Positions 51,545 through 59,936 of a stretch of DNA of 64,000 nt are shown piece after piece; position 1 is the first letter of the stretch; each line of letters starts with the position of its first letter. Location: assembly GCA_034189065.1 (NCBI GenBank), contig JAXHVQ010000007.1:1-64000 (forward strand). Direction: 5' to 3'. A program made the translations under genes and the position numbers. Under the pieces are notes generated by a model, which saw only the letters and a program-made list of their open reading frames with translations, made no database searches and had not been told where the DNA came from. The DNA is from FACHB-1406 sp034189065. GTDB lineage: Bacteria; Cyanobacteriota; Cyanobacteriia; Cyanobacteriales; Spirulinaceae.

Positions 51545-52109
51545 GAACGGGAACTTTTCGGTGCTGTCGAGTTTTTTGGGGAGCGTGCCTGCCTTAAAAT
51601 ATCACAAGATGTTACAGAAGTCATTGGTTATTGGTCATTTGTCGTTGGTCATTTGTCATTGGTTCTATAGCAATCATAAAGAGGTTGCCCCATTTCTCGT
51701 TTCCAGAAGTCTGACCACACAAGTGTTTCAGGATTTCACTATTTCACGACTAATCTAGGATTGCCATAGAACCTAAAACCTAAAACCTAGCTTAGTCATC
51801 GATCCTTCGTCTTTGATTCTCTTACCTACCGTAGGATTTGCTGTACGAAGCTGAAACCCCATTAATCAATGCGATCGAGGTATATTAGGGTTGCTTAAAA
51901 ATTAAAAATTAAAAATTAAAAATTAAAAATTAAATACAATTCCCCCCTGCTCCCTCTGCTTCCCCTGCTTCCCCTGCTCCCCCGCTCTCCCGCTCTCCCG
52001 CTCTCCCGCTCTCCCGCTCCCCTGCTTCCCCTGCTCCCCCTGCTTCCCCTGCTTCCCCTGCTCATTACAACACTATATTCAGCAAGCCCTACCGTACTGT
52101 CTGTCGATA
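51545..52109. repeat. Repeat-rich intergenic region
   Basis: Heptamer arrays in turn: ggtcatttgtc units (51620-51662), aaaccta units (51770-51795), aattaaaa units (51893-51932) and a long cccctgcttc/ctcccgctc array (51945-52066). No gene seen; the epimerase starts just after. Confidence 0.85.
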
Positions 52110-53168
52110 ATGGAACTTCTATTTGAACCGTTTGCGGTAAAAAAACGCATCCCCCTCACCATCAGTCGCGGGACAACCGCCCAAAATACTAACATTTGGC
52201 TGCGCTTGCGGGAGGATGGCATTGAAGGATGGGGGGAAGTGTCGCCGTTTTCTGTGACTCGCGCGCCTAAACCTTCGACGGAAATGTTGCTTGCAGAATT
52301 AAAGGCGATCGCGGCCTTCCTCCAAGCCTATCACCCCCTCCAACGACAATCGATAGAAGAATTATTACGCGCTCAAAAGGTTTCCTCCGGCGCGCGCGCA
52401 GCCATCGATACCGCCCTCCACGACTGGTTGGGCAAACGCGCCAATCTCCCTCTATGGCAGTTGCTGGGACTCGATATAGAGCGCGTTGTCTCCATTTCCG
52501 TTACCATCGGCATTAGTTCTCCCGAAGCAGCGCGACAGCGGGTGCGACAGTGGCAAGAAGTCGTAGATGCAGGGGTTTTGAAAATTAAGTTGGGCAGTCC
52601 GGAGGGAGTAGAATGCGATCGCGCCCAATTTCTCGCCGTGCGCGAAGAAGTACCCAACGCCCATTTAACCGTCGATGCCAACGGGGGATGGAGTTTGGCC
52701 GAAGCGGTGGAAATGAGCGAATGGTTGGCCGAACGCGGCGTACAATATCTAGAACAGCCGTTACCCGTCGGCGAGGAAGATAAACTCTCTCAATTATCCG
52801 CGCGATCGCCTCTTCCGATTTTTGTCGATGAAAGTTGTTTTAATAGCAGCGATATTCCGCGTCTTGCCGGTTGCGTCAGTGGCGTTAATCTCAAACTGAT
52901 GAAAGCGGGGGGGTTAAGCGAAGTGTTGCGCGCAGTTCACATTGCCAAAGCGTGCGGCTTACAGGTGATGTATGGCTGTTATTCCGACAGCACTTTAGCC
53001 AATACAGCCATGTCCCATCTCGCGCCGTTAGCTGATTATCTCGATCTTGACAGTCATCTCAATTTGCTCGACGATCCTTTTACAGGAGCGCAATTGCAGG
53101 AAGGACGTTTAATTCCCAATTCTTTACCGGGGTTAGGAGTCAGTAAACAGTTCTACCAATATCCCTGA
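52110..53168 (+). CDS. Dipeptide epimerase, enolase superfamily
   Basis: 352 aa. It is a muconate-lactonizing-subgroup enolase-fold enzyme. The acid/base Lys pair is in VLKIKLGSP, the metal acids are in TVDANGGW, YLEQPLP and FVDESC, and the second Lys is in VNLKLMKAGG. The strings match L-Ala-D/L-Glu epimerases, which act in murein peptide recycling. Other dipeptide specificities exist, so the exact substrate is unknown. Its stop overlaps a CHAT remnant on the other strand. Confidence 0.9.
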   Translation: MELLFEPFAVKKRIPLTISRGTTAQNTNIWLRLREDGIEGWGEVSPFSVTRAPKPSTEMLLAELKAIAAFLQAYHPLQRQSIEELLRAQKVSSGARAAIDTALHDWLGKRANLPLWQLLGLDIERVVSISVTIGISSPEAARQRVRQWQEVVDAGVLKIKLGSPEGVECDRAQFLAVREEVPNAHLTVDANGGWSLAEAVEMSEWLAERGVQYLEQPLPVGEEDKLSQLSARSPLPIFVDESCFNSSDIPRLAGCVSGVNLKLMKAGGLSEVLRAVHIAKACGLQVMYGCYSDSTLANTAMSHLAPLADYLDLDSHLNLLDDPFTGAQLQEGRLIPNSLPGLGVSKQFYQYP

Positions 53169-53362
53169 ATCGTAAACGCCGCCCAATAATAAGGCGCTGA
53201 GTAACTGTCGCCTTGCCACATTGCCAGTTGTGCCTGTCGCAGCGCCTCTGCCGGATCGATTCCTTGTTCGAGCATTTTACGGTAATAATCGATCGTTAAA
53301 ATTGAGGTTGCGCGATCGCTTACACTCCACAAACTCGCCGCGCAATAGCATACATAAAGCAT
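53153..53362 (-). pseudogene. CHAT domain remnant (C-terminal end only)
   Basis: 69 codons read ASLWSVSDRATSILTIDYYRKML, then DPAEALRQAQLAMWQ, then APYYWAAFTIQGYW and stop. This is the end of a CHAT caspase-like domain. The catalytic His and Cys regions are missing, and upstream only a short in-frame piece resembling the start of such domains (LLRNNCGDFDRLPHTATNVKG, 53379-53449) remains in another frame, with a stop. It is the leftover of a TPR-CHAT type gene after an internal deletion. Confidence 0.7.
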
Positions 53363-53547
53363 CTTGTCAACCCCACAACCCCTTCACATTGGTTGCGGTG
53401 TGGGGGAGGCGATCGAAGTCGCCGCAGTTATTGCGGAGGAGATTTTCGTATTGGGACAAATCCCCAAATCTCTTTCCCAACTCTGGGCAAGGGACTTTGA
53501 AATATTATTCCGGCTCCCCTTCTCGCCTATGCTTCCCCCCTGAAATT

Positions 53548-53699
53548 AGCAGGGCGTTTTTATTTTCAAATTATACTCCCAAAGAAAAGGGGGGACTTTT
53601 GAAAAAAATCCTCCTTAAATGGCGATCTTTCCCAGATTTTATCGCCCGAAAGATCGTTTTTATTTTATTTTTGAGTCCCGACTTTGAAAACGCCCTGCT
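53548..53699. mobile_element. MITE-like element with 13-bp inverted ends
   Basis: agcagggcgtttt at 53548 and aaaacgccctgct at 53687 are perfect 13-bp inverted repeats bounding 152 bp. An inner inverted repeat (gatcttt / aaagatc) is also present. There is no coding potential. Confidence 0.6.
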
Positions 53700-53708
53700 T
53701 GTTAAGCG

Positions 53709-53776
53709 CTTCCCCCTTTTTTAAGGGGGGTTAGGGGGATCGCCTGTACCTCACTAATCGCGAAAACTGCTATAGC
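53709..53776. repeat. Family-E repeat (copy 2, partial)
   Basis: ttccccctttttt and aaggggggttagggggatcg followed by gtacctca and actgctatagc match the right half of the element at 38354. Confidence 0.7.
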
Positions 53777-53806
53777 ATTTCTGAACGGGATGTAAACCGT
53801 TTCAAC

Positions 53807-53834
53807 GTAGGGACGTTCAATTGAACGTCCCTAC
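53807..53834. repeat. 28-bp perfect palindrome, family C
   Basis: gtagggacgttcaattga then acgtccctac is a perfect palindrome, identical to the copy at 55722. Confidence 0.9.
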
Positions 53835-53946
53835 TCGCGGTGAATTTGAATTCTGGGCTATTTATTGTTTACGTTTCAGAGCGAAAACGCTATAGTACCC
53901 AATTGTAAGTGGAGCGATCGCAAAAACTGGAAACGAGTTAAGTCAG

Positions 53947-54642
53947 TTAGAGTGAAGCTTGACGAAGCTTGTACTGTTCTTTGTTGAATTGCTGTTGTTT
54001 GGCGGTCAATCGGTCGTTTTCTTCCAGGGGAGGTCGCATATCCCACTGCGTTTCTGCGAAGATGAGGAGCGTGGCGGTCATTGCGATTCCGGTAGCGAGA
54101 AATTGATATCCTGCGACGTAAGGGAGAAGGAAGATTGCGGCTATATGCACGATTGCGGCGAGGATAAAGGCGCGCGATCGCATTCCGATTCCGGTGAAAA
54201 TGTAACCCAACGCCGATAAAACTAACCACAGATTGCAGAGGTTCATTAAAACCCATCCCCAACCGAGGAAAATTCCTAAGTCTGTGACAACTACGCCGAT
54301 TAGCATTAATGCAACCCAGCCGTATAATACCCAGCGCAGGTGTTCAATCTTGACCCAAAAGTTGGTGAGAACGCTCATTCCGATACAACCTGCTACCGAT
54401 AAAACCGACCAAAATATGGCTTGTGCGGTCCAGCTAATGGGTGCAAATTGAGCGGTGAAGAAGATCGCGGCACAGATGAGTCCCCAAAGGACAAAAACTT
54501 GGTCGATGCGAGTGTAAAGCAAAGAAACTAGCTTTTTCTCTTGAATTTGAAGGTGGAGTTGGAGCAAACCTTTGAGGTCTTGGACATCTAAAGCTTCTTG
54601 CTTGCGACGGAAAATGGGTTCGGTCGGATGGAAGAACTTCAT
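53947..54642 (-). CDS. Multi-pass membrane protein of unknown function
   Basis: 231 aa with about six hydrophobic helices: VFVLWGLICAAIFFTAQF, ILFWS-like, WVLYGWVALMLIGVVVTDLG, WVLMNLCNLWLVLSALGYIFTG, AFILAAIVHIAAIFLLPYVA and GIAMTATLLIF. The N-terminal 40 residues are soluble (EALDVQDLKGLLQLHLQIQEKKLV) and the C-terminus is charged (PPLEENDRLTAKQQQ). No known family motif. Not in an operon. Confidence 0.7.
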   Translation of the reverse strand: MKFFHPTEPIFRRKQEALDVQDLKGLLQLHLQIQEKKLVSLLYTRIDQVFVLWGLICAAIFFTAQFAPISWTAQAIFWSVLSVAGCIGMSVLTNFWVKIEHLRWVLYGWVALMLIGVVVTDLGIFLGWGWVLMNLCNLWLVLSALGYIFTGIGMRSRAFILAAIVHIAAIFLLPYVAGYQFLATGIAMTATLLIFAETQWDMRPPLEENDRLTAKQQQFNKEQYKLRQASL

Positions 54643-54931
54643 TGCGGCTTCAGTTGTGTATGTAGTGTGTGTAGGTAGCGTATCTTTGCTTTCGTAAACT
54701 TTCTTTAAGATAATACATAATTCTGTCTTTGGGAAGAGGGTTTACAGATTTTTTTCGATTTTCTTGGAGAAATATATTGTCAACTATCTAAAGATAGATT
54801 AATGTGTGTTTTATCTTCGGTATATCGTCTTTTATTGTTCCCAACCCTGAAACCGATCTGCCCTTTTTTCCAAGTACAGCGTTACCCTCGAACTCAACAG
54901 ATACGTCAGCCAATAGCACTTTTCATTTGCC

Positions 54932-55666
54932 ATGCGTTTCATCCCCTTTTCGTTAATTGCCCTTTCACTTGTCCTCGTCGGATGTCAAGTTCGACCCTCC
55001 TCTTCCGAAAATCCAGCGAGTTCCGCGCAACCCTCTCCCGCTACGACAAGGGCTGAGAATGCCCTGAAAATTATGCCATTGGGAGATTCTATTACTGCCG
55101 GTCACGACGTTCCGGGCGGCTACCGTACAGTTCTGTGGCAGAAGTTGAGCGATCGCGGCAATACCATAGATTTCGTCGGTTCGGCGCGCGGCGGACCGCG
55201 AGACCTTCCCGATAAGGATCATGAGGGACACTCGGGGTGGAGAATTGACGATTTGCGCGGTCAAATTGAGCCGTGGTTGGCGCAAAATCGACCCGACATG
55301 GTTTTACTGACGATCGGCAGTAACGATATTTTGCACGACGATGCTGTGGAAACCGCACCCGATCGCGTTCGGGCATTGTTAGGCGATATTTTTGCCCGAG
55401 TTCCCGATGCAACCATTCTCGTCGCTTCGATTCCGCCGATGGCAGATGCGGCGCGCGATCGCCAGGTTCGAGAGTATAATACAGAACTTGAAAATTTAGT
55501 CGAGGAAGAAAAGGCGGCAGGAAAACCCGTGTTTTTTGTCGATATTTATTCCGTTGTCGGTCTTAATGACTTGCCCGATGGATTGCATCCCAATGCTGAA
55601 GGACATCGGAAAATGGCTGGGGCGTGGGATGAGGCGATCGCGGAAGTTTTGAACGTTCGGAATTGA
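54932..55666 (+). CDS. SGNH/GDSL hydrolase lipoprotein
   Basis: 244 aa. It opens with a lipoprotein signal (MRFIPFSLIALSLVLVGC, lipobox LVGC at residues 15-18). SGNH blocks are visible as MPLGDSITAG (Ser), a Gly in block II, LTIGSNDI (Asn) and DGLHPNAEGH (Asp, His). The family hydrolyses esters such as acylated sugars and lipids. It is anchored to a membrane facing the periplasm. No operon. Confidence 0.9.
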   Translation: MRFIPFSLIALSLVLVGCQVRPSSSENPASSAQPSPATTRAENALKIMPLGDSITAGHDVPGGYRTVLWQKLSDRGNTIDFVGSARGGPRDLPDKDHEGHSGWRIDDLRGQIEPWLAQNRPDMVLLTIGSNDILHDDAVETAPDRVRALLGDIFARVPDATILVASIPPMADAARDRQVREYNTELENLVEEEKAAGKPVFFVDIYSVVGLNDLPDGLHPNAEGHRKMAGAWDEAIAEVLNVRN

Positions 55667-55721
55667 AGCCTGGAGTTAAAGAATGCCTGGAATTAAAGAA
55701 CGCCCTGAAATCAATTCCAAT

Positions 55722-55749
55722 GTAGGGACGTTCAATTGAACGTCCCTAC
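55722..55749. repeat. 28-bp perfect palindrome, family C
   Basis: Same as the copy at 53807; lies just after the SGNH gene. Confidence 0.9.
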
Positions 55750-55882
55750 GTTGAAACGGACTAATATTTTTACATTTTAGGAGAATGGCTGAGGCTGAAG
55801 AATTTCTGTAAAAGAAGATACGATGATCTGGTCTACACCTCCAAATCTTATCGCGACTCATAACTAGTAACTGATAACTGAA

Positions 55883-56614
55883 ATGACCTTCAATCAACTG
55901 CGAATATCCGAACCCACCCCCGTCGAGATTCAAGAAGTCGCGATCGCATTCTACGCCCAAACCCTCGACCCCAAACTCGCCCAACTCGACTTCCTCAAAT
56001 TTAGCGGCATTCTCCCCAAAGACTGGGAACTAAAAAGTACGCCCCTCCTCCAAGACAACCTCACCCAACTGGTTTTCACCAACGGCATTACCCTCACCGC
56101 CCAACCGCGCGTCGTCACCCTTACCGAAACCATCGCCTCCTCAACCTCCACCCTCGAAGTTATCTCCCTCGCGCGCCGCTACAGCCAAACCCTACCCCAC
56201 CTCGACTATCAAGCCCTCACCATCGCCCCCAAAATCCTCATCGTCACCGGCGATAGCGACGCAACCGCCAGCAAACTCATCCTCGACACCCTCCTTACCC
56301 AAGGCCCTTGGCGCGAACTAGGATCGGGATTAATCCGCGCCAGCGTCAACCTCGTCTACCAACTCGACAGCCGCCAACTCCAACTCGCCATCGACGAAGT
56401 GCGAGTCCAACAACCCGACGGTACCCTAAACCCCGCCCTCCTCTTCTCCGGCAGCTTCAACAGCCAAATTTCCGGCGCGACAGCCGAAATGAAACAAAAC
56501 GAAATACGCCTCGCCCTTGACAATGTGCCGACAGATTTGGAAACTTTTAAACATCTCGCGCGCAAACAATTTTTAGGAACCTCAGACCCGATTTTTCCTC
56601 CCGATATGCTCTGA
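55883..56614 (+). CDS. Conserved-looking hypothetical protein
   Basis: 243 aa, soluble, without signal peptide or transmembrane helix. The strings SVNLVYQLDSRQLQLAIDEVRVQ and LFSGSFNSQI suggest a beta-rich fold. The codon use is very rich in C at third positions (acc, ctc, gcc), unlike the flanking genes, which may mark a different expression class. The family is not recognised. Possibly a cyanobacterial orphan. Confidence 0.6.
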   Translation: MTFNQLRISEPTPVEIQEVAIAFYAQTLDPKLAQLDFLKFSGILPKDWELKSTPLLQDNLTQLVFTNGITLTAQPRVVTLTETIASSTSTLEVISLARRYSQTLPHLDYQALTIAPKILIVTGDSDATASKLILDTLLTQGPWRELGSGLIRASVNLVYQLDSRQLQLAIDEVRVQQPDGTLNPALLFSGSFNSQISGATAEMKQNEIRLALDNVPTDLETFKHLARKQFLGTSDPIFPPDML

Positions 56615-56884
56615 GTCAACCCGCGCGCCACCTACAATGGCGGAAAAGATCGCTTTCGCGATCGCCCCGTCCATCCTAAAACCAGAAATATCCCTTCGTC
56701 CTTCGTCATTTGTCCTTCGTCATTTGTCGCTAGTAATATTCCTTTGCCCATTGCCCACTTTAGACTGAGTTTCGGCTGACGCTCAACTGCCGCGTTAGCC
56801 GAAGTCTGCCCATTGCCCACTGCCCACTGCCCACTGCCCATTTCCCCGACCAATAAACTCGGTCAAATTCACTGCTAAAATTCC
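56615..56884. repeat. Short repeat stretch before the secretion operon
   Basis: cttcgtc/atttgtc units (56698-56737), then gcccatt/gcccact units (56750-56840). No gene is seen. Confidence 0.8.
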
Positions 56885-59800
56885 ATGAGCTACACCGCGC
56901 CTGCCATTCAAACCTTCTTGGCGAGTCAAAGCCCCTTTGCCGAACTGCCTTCGGGGGTGTTGGCGCAGGTGTCGGAACGGCTGCAACCGTTGCGCTATCG
57001 CATGGGACAAACCATTGTCCTGCGCGATAAAATGCCCGATCGCGCCGTCATCCTCTTCCAAGGACAAGCGCGACTATTGGGGTACGATCCCGGGACGCAA
57101 ATGCCCATTACCCTTCAGTTAATCGAACCGGGGGAAATTATCGGCTTGGCGGGATTATTGCGGGGAATTCCTTGCGAAACCGCGATCGCCTCGGAAGAAT
57201 CGGTCGGTTTGAGTTTGAACGCCGGGGAATTGCTCGAATTGCTGCAAAGTTATCCCCAATGCGCCGCCCCCCTGGAAAATCGTCCCTATCTCGTCGAACT
57301 GTTTGATGTCCTCTCTCGCCAAGATTCCCTACAAACCTTGGGCGCGGTGAAGCTGAAAACAATGGCGTTGCAAGGGATGAAAAATGTCCGAGTTCGCCTC
57401 GTCCAACCCGGTTCCCTGGCTACGGATTCTCTCAACGGCGATCGCCTATGGTTTGTTTCGGGGGGCGCGATCGAAAACTTTCCTCCCGGCAGTTGTTTGA
57501 ATGCCGAGGCAGAAACCGCCCAATTGCAGGTGTCAGGCAACCGTCCCGCCCGCCTTTTGGGACTGCGCGAGGGGGACCTCGTTTTTGAAGAAGAACCCGA
57601 CCCCACGCCCCCAGAAACCGCCGCAGCAGAGGACTTTTCCGCACCCCTCGATACCAGCTTTTCGGCAGTTCCCTACGCCCCCGAACAAATTTTAGACGCG
57701 GAAACGACGGTTCCCCCTCCCGTTACGGGACGCGCGGGCAGTCGAAAGTACCCTTTTGTGCGCGGGGGAAGTCCTTTGGAAGTGGGCATGGCGTGCTTCC
57801 AAATGTTGTGTCAGTATTTTCAGATGCCCTTTCGCCGGGAAGTGATTCGTCGCGTTTTGGCAGACCAACTTCAACGCAACAACAGTTTATCGCTGTATTT
57901 TTGCGGCGCGATCGCGGATTTACTCGGTCTCAACGCCCAACTCCTCAACGTCCCCGCCCGCGCCCTGACGCGCCTGCAAGCCCCCGCCTTGGTGATGTGG
58001 CAAGATAGTTTGGCGGTGTTATACGAAATTAGCGATCGCGAAATGGCGATCGCCGTCCCGGAAATCGGTTTATTGCGGCGCAAACCGGCGGATTTTCTGG
58101 AAACGTGGGGAACGTCGGGACAAGTTCTCCTCCTCCAACCGACTAAGGACACGCCGCAAAAACGCTTCGGGTTGGATTGGTTTCTCCCTTCAATTTGGCG
58201 CTATCGTTGGGTATTGTTGGAAGTGTTTATCGCTTCGTTTTTCGTACAATTATTTGGGTTGGCAAACCCCTTGATCGTTCAGGTTATTATCGATCAGGTC
58301 ATTGTTAAAAATACGCCAGATTTACTGCAAACCTTGGGCTTTTTCCTCATTGTCGTCGCTTTATTGGAAGCCATATTAGGAACCCTACGCACCTATTTAT
58401 TTGTCGATACCACCAACCGCATCGATCTGAGTTTGGGGTCGGAAATCATCGACCATTTAGTGCGTTTGCCCTTGCGCTATTTTGAACGCCGTCCGGTGGG
58501 GGAATTATCGAGTCGCGTTAACGAATTGGAGAATATTCGTTCGTTTTTAACGGGAACGGCATTAACAGTGGTTCTCGATTCGTTTTTCTCGATTGTTTAT
58601 ATCGCTGTCATGCTGATTTATAGCTGGCAATTGACCTTAGTCGCCCTCGTCTCGATTCCCATTTTTATTGTCTTAACGCTTATTTTATCGCCCACCATTC
58701 GCTCGCAAATTCGTCGCAAAGCCGAACGCAATTCCGAAACCCAATCTTATTTAGTTGAAGTGATGTCGGGCATTCAAACGGTGAAAGCGCAAAACATCGA
58801 ATTGCGATCGCGCTGGCAATGGCAAGAACGCTACGCCCGTTACGTTTCGGCGGGGTTCAAAACCGTTGTCACTTCGACGTTTGCCCAATCTGCCAGTCAG
58901 TTTTTTAATAAATTTTCCGGTCTCCTCGTCCTGTGGCTGGGGGCATTCCTCGTCCTCGATCAAAAATTAACATTGGGACAATTAATTGCCTTTCGCATCA
59001 TCGCTAGTTACGTAACATCGCCTATTTTACGCCTCGCCCAACTGTGGCAAAACTTCCAAGAAATCGGTTTATCCTTAGAACGTCTCAGCGATATTGTGGA
59101 TACGCCCCAAGAAGCCGAAGCCGATCGCGCCAATATTCCCATGCCCGCCATTTCGGGGGCTGTGAAGTACGAAAATGTCAGCTTCCGCTTTCAAGCCAAT
59201 ATTCCACCTCAATTAGTCAAAGTCGATCTCGACATTCAACCCGGTCAATTTGTCGGTGTCGTCGGGCAAAGTGGGGCGGGTAAAAGTACGTTGATGAAAT
59301 TACTGATTCGACTTTACGATTTGGAAGTGGGACGGATATTTATCGACGGCTACGATATTGCAAAGGTCGAACTCTATTCCCTGCGGCGACAAATCGGTAT
59401 GGTTCCCCAAGACACGCTCTTGTTCGACGGCACAGTGCAGGATAATATTGCCATAAACAACCCCGATGCCAGCACCGACGAAATCATCGAAGCCGCCCAA
59501 ATCGCCGCCGCCCACGACTTTATCATGGGCTTGCCCAACGGCTATAATACCCGCGTGGGAGAGCGAGGGGCAGCGCTTTCAGGAGGACAGCGGCAGCGCA
59601 TCGCGATCGCGCGCACCCTCCTACAACGCCCAGAAATGCTCGTCCTCGACGAAGCCACCAGCGCCCTCGACTACACCACCGAACAACAACTCTGCCATAA
59701 TTTGGCAGAAGCCTTCCAAGAACGAACCGTCTTTTTCGTCACCCACCGCCTTGCGACCATTAAAAGCGCCGATGTTATCGTCATGATGGACAAAGGTGCA

Positions 59801-59887
59801 GTGGTAGAAGTCGGAAGTCATAAAGAATTGATGGAATTGCGCGGACGTTACTACTCCCTATATCAACAGCAAGAAGCGAGGAGGTAA
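56885..59887 (+). CDS. Type I secretion ABC exporter with cNMP-like and C39-like N-terminal domains
   Basis: 1000 aa. Residues 10-130 are a cyclic-nucleotide-binding-like domain (GEIIGLAGLLRGIPCETAIA), but the phosphate-binding Arg position is Cys and the Glu is Ala, so cAMP binding is doubtful. Residues 285-420 are a C39-like peptidase domain whose catalytic Cys is replaced (LEVGMACFQML in place of DCG-x-AC), so it only docks the substrate. The six-helix membrane domain follows (430-730). The ATPase has GQSGAGKST, LSGGQRQR, MLVLDEATSALD and VTHRLAT. It exports unfolded proteins with the downstream HlyD and an outer-membrane TolC not seen here. The likely cargo is the DUF4347 protein. Confidence 0.9.
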   Translation: MSYTAPAIQTFLASQSPFAELPSGVLAQVSERLQPLRYRMGQTIVLRDKMPDRAVILFQGQARLLGYDPGTQMPITLQLIEPGEIIGLAGLLRGIPCETAIASEESVGLSLNAGELLELLQSYPQCAAPLENRPYLVELFDVLSRQDSLQTLGAVKLKTMALQGMKNVRVRLVQPGSLATDSLNGDRLWFVSGGAIENFPPGSCLNAEAETAQLQVSGNRPARLLGLREGDLVFEEEPDPTPPETAAAEDFSAPLDTSFSAVPYAPEQILDAETTVPPPVTGRAGSRKYPFVRGGSPLEVGMACFQMLCQYFQMPFRREVIRRVLADQLQRNNSLSLYFCGAIADLLGLNAQLLNVPARALTRLQAPALVMWQDSLAVLYEISDREMAIAVPEIGLLRRKPADFLETWGTSGQVLLLQPTKDTPQKRFGLDWFLPSIWRYRWVLLEVFIASFFVQLFGLANPLIVQVIIDQVIVKNTPDLLQTLGFFLIVVALLEAILGTLRTYLFVDTTNRIDLSLGSEIIDHLVRLPLRYFERRPVGELSSRVNELENIRSFLTGTALTVVLDSFFSIVYIAVMLIYSWQLTLVALVSIPIFIVLTLILSPTIRSQIRRKAERNSETQSYLVEVMSGIQTVKAQNIELRSRWQWQERYARYVSAGFKTVVTSTFAQSASQFFNKFSGLLVLWLGAFLVLDQKLTLGQLIAFRIIASYVTSPILRLAQLWQNFQEIGLSLERLSDIVDTPQEAEADRANIPMPAISGAVKYENVSFRFQANIPPQLVKVDLDIQPGQFVGVVGQSGAGKSTLMKLLIRLYDLEVGRIFIDGYDIAKVELYSLRRQIGMVPQDTLLFDGTVQDNIAINNPDASTDEIIEAAQIAAAHDFIMGLPNGYNTRVGERGAALSGGQRQRIAIARTLLQRPEMLVLDEATSALDYTTEQQLCHNLAEAFQERTVFFVTHRLATIKSADVIVMMDKGAVVEVGSHKELMELRGRYYSLYQQQEARR

Positions 59888-59936
59888 TTAAAAATTAAAA
59901 ATTAAAAATTAAAAATTAAAAATTTTAGAACGAACC
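59888..59936. repeat. ttaaaaa heptamer array
   Basis: Five aattaaaa-type units separate the exporter and hlyD genes. Confidence 0.8.

Noticed and set aside
56885..57275. Direct cAMP link between the receptor-cyclase and the exporter's cNMP-like domain
   Set aside because: The ligand-contacting Arg and Glu of the cNMP domain are replaced, so binding is unlikely.
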